This document shows positions 6,931 through 15,026 of a DNA stretch of 33,066 nucleotides, in pieces; the first letter of the stretch is position 1, and the number at the start of each line of letters is the position of its first letter. The position numbers and the translations under genes were made by a program. The stretch lies in contig JAIPEJ010000010.1 of the NCBI GenBank assembly GCA_021737225.1, forward strand, positions 1-33,066, read 5' to 3'. This DNA comes from Desulfobacteraceae bacterium. Lineage in GTDB: Bacteria > Desulfobacterota > Desulfobacteria > Desulfobacterales > Desulfosalsimonadaceae. The notes under the pieces are model-generated. The model was given only the letters and a program-made list of their open reading frames with translations, searched no databases and was not told the origin of the DNA.

Positions 6931-8732
6931 TAAAACAGGTAAATTTTCAAGCACAGCCCCACAATCAGTAAAACGGCCAGAACCGGACCAATCCCCACGG
7001 GCTGCAGGCCTGTCCTGACTGCAATATCGGTTTTCTCGGGCTTTGTCAAATCCGTACCGCGCACGGTCTCAGGCCACCGGTCGGCTGCAGAAAGGGTGTA
7101 AAAAACCGAAATCACAAAAACCGGGAAGCTGCCGAAAAACCGTTTCAGCCATGCCGGCAGAAAGACAACAAAAATATTTTCGCAGATCCGGTTGAGTCCA
7201 TTTAGACCGGCATCTGCTGCGGATGAAATCATTCGTGCGCCCTTGCGGTAAAACCAGTCCGTATCCAGGTTGATGGCCCGGATTTCAGCCGGGTATCTGC
7301 CGGAGAGAATCAGCAGGCAAAACGCCAGGGCCCCGAACATGAGCAATTGTAATTGTCCGACCACGTGTGCGCCGGTATAGGGGGCGTAATCGGCGGCATA
7401 CGGCAGAAGCGCATACAGCAGATCAAACCGGATTCCCAAAAATATGCACAGAAACGCCGCGCCGAACATGGCCGCCAGCATATTAAACGGCGGCTCCTTG
7501 GCCCGGATGCCGGAGTCATGGCCGAAGAACATGAAATACGGCACCTTGATGCCCGCGTGATGAAAAACGCCTGCAGAGGCAAACTGCAGCACCAGCCATA
7601 CTATGGCCATTTTGTGGTGGGCTGCGGCGCTGATAATCATGGACTTGCTGATAAATCCGGAAAACAGGGGGAAAGCCGAAATCGATGCCGCCCCCACGAT
7701 GCAGAACAGGGCCGTGACCGGCATGGTCTTGTAGAGCCCGCCCAAATCCGTGCACCGGATTTTCCCGGTGACATGGAGCACCGCCCCGGCGGACATGAAC
7801 AGCAGCGCTTTGTAGAGGATGTGGCAGAATGCGTGGGCCACAGTGCCGTTGATCGCCAGCGGGGTGCCGATACCAATGCCGCAGAGCATGAACCCCACTT
7901 GGTTTATCAGGCTGTAGGCCAGCACGCGCCGGATGTCGTTTTCCAACACCGCGTAGAATATCGGGATGGCCGTCATAATGGCGCCGAGGTAAATCAGCAC
8001 CTCGGTGCCGGCAAACATGCGCGCCATCACGTAAACCGCACTCTTGGTGGTAAATGCGCTCAAAAATACGGCGCCCGTGACCGTGGCCTCCGGGTATGCG
8101 TCTGCAAGCCACGGGTGCAGCGGCGGGATCGCAGCGTTGACTGCCACCCCGATAAAGATGAGAATGCCGTCTGCGCCCGAGAGCTGCATCAGGGAAAAAG
8201 CAGCGGTTCCGGTATTCTGCACGTAAAGCAAAATGCCGGCCAGCAGGCACAGGCCGCCGAAGATGTGCACCATGATATACCGGAAGGCGGCGTTCCGGGA
8301 GGCCTGGGTGCGCCGGGCCAGGATCAGGAAGGTGGAGGCCACTGCCATGATTTCCCAGAAAACGTAGAGCGAAAACACATCACCTGCCAGCGTGACCCCG
8401 AGTGCGCCGCCGGCATAGATAAATCCGGCAGTATGCTGTACATTATCCCGGACTTTCAGCGCAAAAACCACTGAGAGCAGGGAAATCAGGATAAAGATGA
8501 TCGAAAATATCCGGCTCAGCCGGTCAAGGCGGCCCAGGATCAGCTCGTAGTCGAGAAAGTCAACGGTCCAGTGCTGCCCCAGCGGCGTGTAGATCAGGGT
8601 CAGAAAGGCAAGTACCGGCAGAAGCATCATGTACGCGGATTTGACCCTGCCCCTGAAAGCCGGAATCAAAAGTGCGCCCAGGATGAAAATCAGTCCGGGC
8701 GGAAGATGTAAGTTTAAAACCGCAAGGTGCAT
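6930..8732 (-). CDS. MrpD/NuoL-type antiporter subunit (third copy, long form)
   Basis: The 600 aa polytopic membrane protein belongs to the proton-conducting family (PF00361 type), with about 14 core helices and extra C-terminal helices. The TM5 glutamate is present (YVFWEIMAVAS). The TM7 lysine that other subunits have before the PLHxWL motif is replaced: the protein reads VNAAIPPLHPWL, whereas its neighbour reads FMKMAFFPLHTWL. A lysine in FTTKSAVYVMAR is kept. It is separated from the other two D-type subunits by two small membrane genes. GAGG lies before the ATG. Likely an ion-translocating or structural subunit of the Mrp-like complex; whether it pumps is uncertain. Confidence 0.9.
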   Translation of the reverse strand: MHLAVLNLHLPPGLIFILGALLIPAFRGRVKSAYMMLLPVLAFLTLIYTPLGQHWTVDFLDYELILGRLDRLSRIFSIIFILISLLSVVFALKVRDNVQHTAGFIYAGGALGVTLAGDVFSLYVFWEIMAVASTFLILARRTQASRNAAFRYIMVHIFGGLCLLAGILLYVQNTGTAAFSLMQLSGADGILIFIGVAVNAAIPPLHPWLADAYPEATVTGAVFLSAFTTKSAVYVMARMFAGTEVLIYLGAIMTAIPIFYAVLENDIRRVLAYSLINQVGFMLCGIGIGTPLAINGTVAHAFCHILYKALLFMSAGAVLHVTGKIRCTDLGGLYKTMPVTALFCIVGAASISAFPLFSGFISKSMIISAAAHHKMAIVWLVLQFASAGVFHHAGIKVPYFMFFGHDSGIRAKEPPFNMLAAMFGAAFLCIFLGIRFDLLYALLPYAADYAPYTGAHVVGQLQLLMFGALAFCLLILSGRYPAEIRAINLDTDWFYRKGARMISSAADAGLNGLNRICENIFVVFLPAWLKRFFGSFPVFVISVFYTLSAADRWPETVRGTDLTKPEKTDIAVRTGLQPVGIGPVLAVLLIVGLCLKIYLF

Positions 8733-8773
8733 CAGCTGCCTCGCCCCGGTGTTTCTGGTGACGGTTTACGGAA

Positions 8774-9025
8774 TTATTGCCTGTCCCGGTAATAATCCTC
8801 GCTTCGCTTGACCAGGCGCCTTAAAAGCTTGGCGATATAGATCAGCAGCACGCAGGAGATAAACCCGTATGCTGCAAAAAAGTCGGGATATGCTTCCCAT
8901 CCGAAGGCCGCGTGCTTGTCGATGAAAAAATCCGCGATCAGCAGGACCCCCAGGCTGATGTAGAAACAAACCAATAGAATCCGAACGTTTCTGGGTTTGT
9001 CAAAAATGGTCAGTTCTTTTTTCAT
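8774..9025 (-). CDS. Small two-helix membrane protein in the antiporter operon
   Basis: The protein has 83 aa with two predicted transmembrane helices (residues about 16-34 and 50-68). The N-terminus is charged and the tail is strongly basic (KLLRRLVKRSEDYYRDRQ). I do not recognise a named family. It lies 41 bases before the long D-type subunit and 13 bases after a 42-aa membrane ORF, all on the same strand, so it is very probably co-transcribed and may be an accessory subunit. The ribosome site is weak, which fits translation coupled to upstream genes. Confidence 0.75.
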   Translation of the reverse strand: MKKELTIFDKPRNVRILLVCFYISLGVLLIADFFIDKHAAFGWEAYPDFFAAYGFISCVLLIYIAKLLRRLVKRSEDYYRDRQ

Positions 9026-9038
9026 CGGGTTTCGTGCC

Positions 9039-9167
9039 TTATATGCTGGTGATAAACACGTATGCCAGGTATGCCGATGCCACTGCCACCACCGCGTAAA
9101 GGGCCGCAGGATATCCTTTTACCGGTTCGTGGGTCAGTTCCGTTTTTTCTTTTTCCGCTGTGTTCAT
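9039..9167 (-). CDS. Tiny single-helix membrane protein (42 aa, absent from ORF track)
   Basis: On the minus strand an ATG at 9167 opens a 42-codon frame ending in TAA at 9039-9041. The protein has a charged N-terminal half (MNTAEKEKTELTHEPVKGYP) and one hydrophobic helix (LYAVVAVASAYLAYVFITSI). GGAGG lies within the last codons of the upstream D-type subunit, 13 bases before the ATG. The 9-base gap on one side and 13-base gap on the other leave no room for any other gene, which supports it being real. No family is recognised; a single-span accessory subunit is the simplest guess. Confidence 0.65.
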   Translation of the reverse strand: MNTAEKEKTELTHEPVKGYPAALYAVVAVASAYLAYVFITSI

Positions 9168-9176
9168 TGCCGCTGT

Positions 9177-10655
9177 TTATCCTCCGAGTATCCGGCTGAC
9201 AGCCAGTTGCGAGAGATTGAAAAACGGCTGGGGATAGAAAAAAAGTATAACCGAGATCGCAGCCGTTGCAACCGGCGGGGCCAGGCACCAGCCCGGCGCT
9301 TCCTTGATTCGGTGTTCAAACATGGTTTCATCCGGGTTGCAGAAAAAGGCCCGGTATACAATCGGCAGAAAATAGGCGGCATTTAACAGGGAACTTGCCA
9401 GCAATACCGCGAGCATGAGAAATTGTTCGGCCTCGATGGTACCGATGGCCAGGTACCATTTGCTGATAAAGCCGCCGCACGGCGGCAGGCCGATTACCGA
9501 GAGCGCACCGACGAAAAACGCGCCCATGGTTACCGGCATCTGCAGGCCCAGGCCTTTCATCTCCGAGATGTTCTTGATACCCGCGGCCACCATGATCGCG
9601 CCTGCGCAGAAAAACAGCGTGATCTTTCCGAATGCGTGCATGGCAATGTGGAGCATGCCCCCGGCCATTCCGGACTGGGTCAGCAAAGCAGCACCCAGGA
9701 TGATATAGGAGAGCTGGCCGATGGTGGAAAAGGCCAGCCGGCGCTTGAGGTTGTCCTGGGACAGGGCGATAAGCGAGGAGCCCAGGATGGTGACTGCGGC
9801 AATGATGCACAAAAGGGTGTCAAAACCAAAGTTCAGCAGCATCCCGGGCCCGAATATGTCTGTAATGATCCGGAACACGCTGAAAACCCCGACCTTGACC
9901 ACGGCCACGGCATGCAGCAGGGCGCTTACAGGGGTGGGCGCCACCATGGCCGCGGGCAGCCAGGCATGTACCGGCATAATCCCGGCCTTGGAAAAACCGA
10001 ACACCAGCATGAGCAAGAGAGCGGCTGCCGGCAGTGCGCCGATGCTGCCGGCCAGGATGCCGCCTGCGGCAAAATCAAGATTGCCGGCAATGAGGTAGAT
10101 CGCGATCATGGCCGGCAGCACCAGGCCGATGGAGCCGCCCATGATGTAGAACAGGTACTTGCGCCCGGAACTTCTGGCTTCCCGGTCCTGGTGGTGGGTA
10201 ACCAGGGGATAGGTGGAAAGCGAGAGCATCTCGTAGAAGATATACAGAGTCAGCAGGTTGGCGGAAAACGCCACCCCGATGGTTGCGCTCAGGGCTGCGG
10301 CAAAAAAGCAGAAGTACCGGGTCTGGCTGTGTTCGTCCAGGCCGCGCATGTATCCGATGGAATAGGCAGAGGTGACAATCCACAAAAACGAGGCGACCAG
10401 GGCAAACAGCAGGCCGAATGCATCGACTTTGAGCTTGAAGGCAATGCCGGCAAACAACGGTGCAATGGTGAATTCCAGGGTGTGGCCGGCCAGGATTGCC
10501 GGCACCATGGAAGCAATGATGCCGAATTTGATCAGCGCAGCGGCAAAGGTCCAGGTTTCCCGCACGTTGGGTTTGCGGGCGGAAATCAGCACGGGAATCA
10601 CCGCCAGGGAGACCAGTACAGCGATCAACGGTTTTGCGGATACAACTGCGATCAT
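9177..10655 (-). CDS. MrpD/NuoN-type antiporter subunit (second copy)
   Basis: The 492 aa protein has about 14 transmembrane helices. Key family residues are present: TM5 glutamate in YIFYEMLSLSTYPLV, TM7 lysine in GFSKAGIMPVHAWLP, and the following PTPVSALLHAVAVVKVG block, which is more like respiratory complex I subunits than the MrpD copy next to it. The start overlaps the upstream stop by four bases (ATGA), implying translational coupling. It should translocate protons or exchange Na+ for H+ as part of the complex encoded here. Confidence 0.92.
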   Translation of the reverse strand: MIAVVSAKPLIAVLVSLAVIPVLISARKPNVRETWTFAAALIKFGIIASMVPAILAGHTLEFTIAPLFAGIAFKLKVDAFGLLFALVASFLWIVTSAYSIGYMRGLDEHSQTRYFCFFAAALSATIGVAFSANLLTLYIFYEMLSLSTYPLVTHHQDREARSSGRKYLFYIMGGSIGLVLPAMIAIYLIAGNLDFAAGGILAGSIGALPAAALLLMLVFGFSKAGIMPVHAWLPAAMVAPTPVSALLHAVAVVKVGVFSVFRIITDIFGPGMLLNFGFDTLLCIIAAVTILGSSLIALSQDNLKRRLAFSTIGQLSYIILGAALLTQSGMAGGMLHIAMHAFGKITLFFCAGAIMVAAGIKNISEMKGLGLQMPVTMGAFFVGALSVIGLPPCGGFISKWYLAIGTIEAEQFLMLAVLLASSLLNAAYFLPIVYRAFFCNPDETMFEHRIKEAPGWCLAPPVATAAISVILFFYPQPFFNLSQLAVSRILGG

Positions 10656-12145
10656 AGACCACCCATTGTTGCAGCCGAAATAGCGGGTTTAACAATCCAG
10701 GTCACAAGCGTGTTTGCGTAAAAACCCATGACGATCAGCAGACCGGCTGTGACCAGTAGCGGCACCAGCATGTCCAGGGGGGCCTCCCGGACGGTCTGCC
10801 CGTTTTTGTGGTGATGGCTGTCAAACGGCTCGAAATAGCCGATTTCAATAACCCGGAAAAAAAGGAGCACATTGACCAGGCTGCTGATGATCAGGGCGGC
10901 CACAAAGGCGTAATGCCCGGCTTCCATGCCGCCGGAAATCAGGTACCATTTGCTGAAAAAACCGCAGGTGGGCGGTACTCCGATAATGGAAAGCGCTCCT
11001 GCCACAAAGGCGATCATGGAAAAGGGCATCTTTGTAAACACGCCCTGCAGCGCGCCGAATGCATCTGTCTGGACCCGGGAAATCACGGCCCCGGCTGCCA
11101 GAAACAGGCACAGGGTCATCATGGCATCGTTTAAAATGTGAAGCACGGCGCCGGTCATGCCCGCGGTGTTGCCCAGCCAGAATCCGCCCACCATGTAGCC
11201 CACCTCCGCCACGATGATATAGGCCAGCATCCGCTTTAAACGCTCCTGTTTCCAGGCCAGCATCGAGCCGGCGAGTATGGCGATTACCGCCAGCCATACA
11301 ATGACACGGTCAATGTCCATTTCGGCAAATGCGAACTCGGGCTGATAGACAAAAAGGACGATCCGGATCATGACATAGATCATGACCTTGGTGGTCAGCG
11401 GGGCGATCAGGCTTGCAGACGAATTGGGGGCGTGGGTGTAGGCATTGGGCAGCCAGGTGTGCAGCGGAAAGAAGGCCATCTTCATGAAAAGGCCGATCAG
11501 GCAGAGAATAAAGGATACCTGGATGACGCCGGTTTGCTCTATCGTTGGCAGAATGGCGGCGATATCGGCCATGTTCAGCGAACCGGTGGCAATGTAGAGA
11601 TACCCTGCGCCGAAAAGATACAGGCTGGCCCCGATGGTGCCGATAAACAGGTAGCTCAGGCTGGAGACCGCAGCCCGGCCGCTGCCCATGCCCAGCAGCG
11701 CGTAACCCGACAGCGAGGCGATTTCCAAAAGCACGTAAAGGTTGAATATGTCGCCTGTGATGACAATGCCCATCAGACCGGTGACAAACAGGAGGTACAG
11801 GGCGTAGAATACCCCCGGGCGGTCTTCAAACTCCCGGGCTGCAGTGCTCCGTGTGGCAATGAGGTTGATAAGTGCCACCGTGGCAATCAGGATCAGGATT
11901 ATCGCATTGAAGTGATCAATGTGCCAGGAAATGCCCCAGGGCGGGGCCCAGCCGGCCATCCGGTAGGTGATGACCCCTTGGTTGATCACCCTTCCCATCA
12001 CCAGGATCGCGGAAATCCAGGCGACAAGCATCGCGCATAAAGCCGCGGCATAGCAAAGCGATTGCCGAATCCATGCGGCAAGGCTGACCACAAGGGAAAC
12101 CAGCAGCGGCACAACGATTATCAGGGCCGGAATCTGGGAAGTCAT
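10652..12145 (-). CDS. mrpD: MrpD-type Na+/H+ antiporter subunit (first copy)
   Basis: The 497 aa polytopic protein (about 14 helices) has the TM5 glutamate (LYVLLEIASLSGYALLG), the TM7 lysine (GLFMKMAFFPLHTWLP) and a downstream lysine in APLTTKVMIYVMIR, all typical of MrpD. It directly follows the MrpC-like gene with a four-base overlap, the classical C-D order. It is expected to be the main ion-translocating subunit in the inner membrane. It corresponds to MbhH in the archaeal naming. Confidence 0.94.
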   Translation of the reverse strand: MTSQIPALIIVVPLLVSLVVSLAAWIRQSLCYAAALCAMLVAWISAILVMGRVINQGVITYRMAGWAPPWGISWHIDHFNAIILILIATVALINLIATRSTAAREFEDRPGVFYALYLLFVTGLMGIVITGDIFNLYVLLEIASLSGYALLGMGSGRAAVSSLSYLFIGTIGASLYLFGAGYLYIATGSLNMADIAAILPTIEQTGVIQVSFILCLIGLFMKMAFFPLHTWLPNAYTHAPNSSASLIAPLTTKVMIYVMIRIVLFVYQPEFAFAEMDIDRVIVWLAVIAILAGSMLAWKQERLKRMLAYIIVAEVGYMVGGFWLGNTAGMTGAVLHILNDAMMTLCLFLAAGAVISRVQTDAFGALQGVFTKMPFSMIAFVAGALSIIGVPPTCGFFSKWYLISGGMEAGHYAFVAALIISSLVNVLLFFRVIEIGYFEPFDSHHHKNGQTVREAPLDMLVPLLVTAGLLIVMGFYANTLVTWIVKPAISAATMGGL

Positions 12146-12552
12146 TTCCGGTTCAGTTGCCCGGCTTTGATTTGATTGAGAATTTCATCCTCCTCCAGGC
12201 TGTCATAGTTCCAGTAGACCCGGACGGCCAGGGCCAGGGCCACGCCCAGGGTGGCCACGGACACCACGATTGCGGTGAGCATCAGCACGTGCGGCAGGGG
12301 ATTCATGTAGTCCGCGGCCCGGATGCCATGACCTTGAGCGCCGTGCCCGTGGGCGATAATCGGTATGGATGCCCCGTATTTGGCGGCAGTTGAGATATAG
12401 AACAGGATAATTGCCGTCTGAAAGATATTCATCCCGATAATTTTTTTGACCATGTTGGTTTTGGCGATCATGGCATACAGGCCGATTCCCATTAGTATAA
12501 TCACGCCCCAGTAATTGTACCTGGCCACGAAGACCGCTGCCAGTTCCTCCAT
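12142..12552 (-). CDS. mrpC: MrpC / NuoK-like antiporter subunit
   Basis: The 136 aa protein has three transmembrane helices, as expected for MrpC/NuoK. The MVKKIIGMNIFQTAIILFYI segment and the LMLTAIVVSVATLGVALALAVRVY segment match the family. A loop after the second helix is longer than usual and histidine/glycine-rich (HGHGAQGHG). The C-terminal tail is hydrophilic. It overlaps the following mrpD by four bases. A strong-looking start follows 22 bases after the mrpB-like gene. Confidence 0.92.
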   Translation of the reverse strand: MEELAAVFVARYNYWGVIILMGIGLYAMIAKTNMVKKIIGMNIFQTAIILFYISTAAKYGASIPIIAHGHGAQGHGIRAADYMNPLPHVLMLTAIVVSVATLGVALALAVRVYWNYDSLEEDEILNQIKAGQLNRK

Positions 12553-12574
12553 GTCCGCTCCTTGTTTTCGGGAC

Positions 12575-13405
12575 CTATAATCCTTCTTCGTGCCTGCCTG
12601 CCGACGCCAGGTTATAGTAAATCCATATCATGACCGCGGAAACCGCAACTGCAACCCCGATTTCCACTCCAAGAATACCGTGGGATCTTGCCATGACCGG
12701 GGTGAAGGCAAACAATTTGGATAATGCGCTGTAATCCAGGAAACTGCCACCCAGCAGAATGCATAAGGCTCCGATGCCGGCGTATATCAGAACACCGGCG
12801 GAAGCCATCAGCGCGCCGAGGCGTTCGGAAACCCGCCGGGCAGCCGAGCGCAGGTCGTTGGCAATCGCCATCAGGATAATGGTGGCGCCGAAAATGACCC
12901 CCCCCTGAAATCCGCCGCCGGGCGAGTGGTGGCCGTGGGCGATGACATACAGGGCAAAAAGCTGCAGAAACGGGATCACCAAGCAGGAGGCCTGTTGGAT
13001 AACAAGGTCATATGGCACCCACCGGGAGTCGATCCGCACGAATTCCTCTGAATCCGTGGGTTCTTTGCCCCCTTGCTCGATGATCAGGGTGATGCCGGTG
13101 TCTATGTGTCTGTATAGCCTATGTTGCGGTTGGCGCGGCTTAAACCGCCGCAGCAGGAAAAAGCAGGCCAGGCCGGCAATCAAAACCACCGTGGTCTCGA
13201 AAAGCGTGTCATAACCACGGTAGTCGGCCAGCACGGCGGTGACAAGGTTGGGCACGGCCGTGTCGTTTACGGCATTTTCAATGTAGTAATCTGATACATG
13301 GGTGCTGGCGGGTGAATCCGAATCCCCCCAGGCCGGAAAACCCATGGTGCTGTAGATGAGTACTGCGCACAGCAGTGCCACGGATGTCAGTGCGATGGAT
13401 TTCAA
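12575..13405 (-). CDS. mrpB: Fused MbhE-like and MrpB (MnhB) antiporter subunit
   Basis: The 276 aa protein is about twice the length of a plain MrpB. Residues 1-90 hold a signal/anchor-like helix, a periplasmic stretch (NDTAVPNLVTAVLADYRGYDTLFE) and a second helix; VTAVLxDYRGYDTLFE is the hallmark of the MbhE / MrpA C-terminal segment. Residues about 130-270 are the MnhB domain, including HGHHSPGGGFQGGVIFG. Such fusions are known for Mrp/Mbh modules. It overlaps the upstream DUF4040 gene by four bases. It is a structural membrane subunit of the Na+/H+ antiporter. Confidence 0.9.
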   Translation of the reverse strand: MKSIALTSVALLCAVLIYSTMGFPAWGDSDSPASTHVSDYYIENAVNDTAVPNLVTAVLADYRGYDTLFETTVVLIAGLACFFLLRRFKPRQPQHRLYRHIDTGITLIIEQGGKEPTDSEEFVRIDSRWVPYDLVIQQASCLVIPFLQLFALYVIAHGHHSPGGGFQGGVIFGATIILMAIANDLRSAARRVSERLGALMASAGVLIYAGIGALCILLGGSFLDYSALSKLFAFTPVMARSHGILGVEIGVAVAVSAVMIWIYYNLASAGRHEEGL

Positions 13406-13647
13406 TCTTTACTGCTCCTGGATGTTCTGAACACAGCGGCGACAAAAAATACCGTGCTCACCCCGGCGCCCACGGAAGCTTCGGTGAAGGCCACATCTAC
13501 TGCCCCCATGACCGCCCAGAGCAGGCACATCATGAAACTGTAGGCCCCGAACAGAATCGAGGCGCCCAGTAGATCGCGTACGGAAATCGCGGCAATGCCG
13601 CAGATAATGACCAGGGTCAGGATAATGATGTCAAACTGCCATATCAT
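13402..13647 (-). CDS. DUF4040 / MbhD-like small antiporter subunit
   Basis: Starting at the ATG ending at 13647, with GGAGGA before it, the product is 81 aa with two or three helices. The block RDLLGASILFGAYSFMMCLLWAVMGAVDVAFTEASVG is the DUF4040 / MrpA C-terminal (MbhD) signature. The track start at 13674 adds residues from the previous gene's end. The start overlaps the mrpG stop by four bases. In MrpA this domain is part of one long protein; here it stands alone, as in archaeal Mbh. Confidence 0.9.
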   Translation of the reverse strand: MIWQFDIIILTLVIICGIAAISVRDLLGASILFGAYSFMMCLLWAVMGAVDVAFTEASVGAGVSTVFFVAAVFRTSRSSKD

Positions 13648-13970
13648 TTTTCTTCCTCCCGGGTCCGGGCCCACGGCCAGAGCCCGGCACGCATGCCGGC
13701 ATCTGCGATGGCATGTGTTGCCGTGGGACTGGTGATGAAAATAAAGACCACGATGAGCATGATTTTCAATGCCGTGAGCAGGGCGCTGACAGTGAAATCC
13801 GAGAGCACATACACGGCCATGCCGCTTAAGGTCATGAAAAGTCCCATGGTGTCGAGTTTGCCCGCCGGGTGCAGGCGGGCGTAAAAATCCGGGAAGCGGA
13901 GAATGCCCACGGATCCGCCGGTAAAGAAAATCAGGCCGGAAATCAGCAGAATTGTCGAAATGACGGTCAT
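13644..13970 (-). CDS. mrpG: MrpG (MnhG) antiporter subunit
   Basis: The 108 aa product starts at the ATG ending at 13970 with GGAGA six bases upstream. It has three helices and the MnhG signature GSVGILRFPDFYARLHPAGKLDTMG. The track start at 13991 adds seven residues without a ribosome site. It is followed by a four-base overlap with the DUF4040 gene. Minor structural subunit of the antiporter complex. The 81 bases before it, after mrpF, hold nothing recognisable. Confidence 0.93.
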   Translation of the reverse strand: MTVISTILLISGLIFFTGGSVGILRFPDFYARLHPAGKLDTMGLFMTLSGMAVYVLSDFTVSALLTALKIMLIVVFIFITSPTATHAIADAGMRAGLWPWARTREEEK

Positions 13971-14051
13971 GGCATATCTCCGGAGAAACACTTTCCGGTA
14001 CGTGCGGCGGCCTGCACGGGCAGGTCCGGCGCCGGGTTGACCGATGTGCGG

Positions 14052-14342
14052 CTATTCGTTTGTCGGTTCCTCATACAGGCCCTTTCGTTTCTGAAAGTAG
14101 CGCGAGGTCGCAAGCACGGCAATAAAGTTCAGCGTCGCATAAGCAAGGGCAATATCCACAAACATCTCGACCTGTTGATAGAGCAGGCCGATTAATACGA
14201 GCAGCGCCGTGGTTTTGCTGCCAATGGCGTTAACACCGATGATCCGGTCGAGCACCGTCGGTCCGAAGACCGCCCGGTACAGCGGCAGCAGCATCAGCAC
14301 GCACAAAAAAATGCCTGTGTAGAAAAATACCTGTGCCATCAT
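14052..14342 (-). CDS. mrpF: MrpF (MnhF) antiporter subunit
   Basis: The 96 aa protein has three transmembrane helices. The core YRAVFGPTVLDRIIGVNAIGSKT is diagnostic of MrpF/MnhF, and DIALAYATLNFIAVLATSRYF closes the third helix. It lies three bases after mrpE. MrpF is a small membrane subunit needed for assembly of the antiporter; it corresponds to MbhB. Confidence 0.93.
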   Translation of the reverse strand: MMAQVFFYTGIFLCVLMLLPLYRAVFGPTVLDRIIGVNAIGSKTTALLVLIGLLYQQVEMFVDIALAYATLNFIAVLATSRYFQKRKGLYEEPTNE

Positions 14343-14345
14343 CTG

Positions 14346-14909
14346 TTATTCGAAAATCTTTTCCACTTTTCGTTCCATTTTCCCGGGCAGCGCCTCGGCG
14401 GATTTTGCGTCAATTGCGTGAACCGTATACTTGCCGAGTACCGATACATGCACGGTCACCGTGCCAGGGGTCAGGGTGATGGAGTTGGCGAATATGAGCA
14501 GGGCCATATTGCCCTTGATTTTGCTTTGAAAGGTAATGATCTGCGGATCGATGCGTTCGCGCATTCGCGGATGAAAGGAGAGGTACAGGACGTTGAGGTT
14601 TGCCTGAAAAACCTTGTATAACAGCCAGGGGAGGTAGAGAATGAAGCGGGCAAACATTTTCGGGAGCTGTCGGAATTCGTGTACGGGGAATAAAATGTCT
14701 GCCGAGATGGTTGACACAATGCAGCTGGCAATGACGCCCAGGGCCAGGTGAAACAGGTCGAAGCGTCCCGAGAGCACGATCCAGGTGGCAAAACAAACCA
14801 GGAAGGTAAGCACCCGGGCCCCGAACCTGGGCTGTGATCCCCGGTGGTTCGGGGCTTTTTCGTTATCACCGGGCTTTTCTTCTGAAAAGACATTCACCGG
14901 GGGCGCCAT
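14346..14909 (-). CDS. mrpE: MrpE (MnhE) antiporter subunit
   Basis: From the ATG ending at 14909 the product is 187 aa. The MnhE domain covers about residues 30-180, with two or three helices and LIFANSITLTPGTVTVHV, a block typical of the family. The track start at 15002 is a TTG that falls inside a good promoter -35 box, so the shorter form is preferred; AGGAG lies 13 bases before the chosen ATG, slightly far. It is the first gene of the Mrp/Mbh-ordered operon. Confidence 0.9.
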   Translation of the reverse strand: MAPPVNVFSEEKPGDNEKAPNHRGSQPRFGARVLTFLVCFATWIVLSGRFDLFHLALGVIASCIVSTISADILFPVHEFRQLPKMFARFILYLPWLLYKVFQANLNVLYLSFHPRMRERIDPQIITFQSKIKGNMALLIFANSITLTPGTVTVHVSVLGKYTVHAIDAKSAEALPGKMERKVEKIFE

Positions 14910-14973
14910 TGTCTTATAAACGCTCCTGTCGTCTGTTGCCGGAAAAGAAAAACGGATAATATCACTTATTCCC

Positions 14974-15002
14974 AATCTATCGGATACCCGTGTCCGGGTC
15001 AA
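14974..15002 (-). promoter_or_regulatory. Candidate sigma70-type promoter for the antiporter operon
   Basis: On the minus strand TTGACC (14997-15002) is followed after 17 bases by TAGATT (14974-14979). It lies about 65 bases before the chosen mrpE start and just after the radical SAM stop. Its position argues that the antiporter operon can be transcribed separately from the upstream genes. Confidence 0.5.
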
Positions 15003-15026
15003 CAGTTTTTGGCTTTTCCGGGATTC

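Noticed and set aside
7353-8474. 373-aa plus-strand ORF
   Set aside because: It is antisense to the 600-aa antiporter subunit and has a low-complexity translation with no ribosome site.
9423-10721. 432-aa plus-strand ORF
   Set aside because: It lies wholly antisense to a D-type antiporter subunit with clear family motifs; its His/Gln/Gly-rich translation has no recognisable fold and is a GC-bias shadow.
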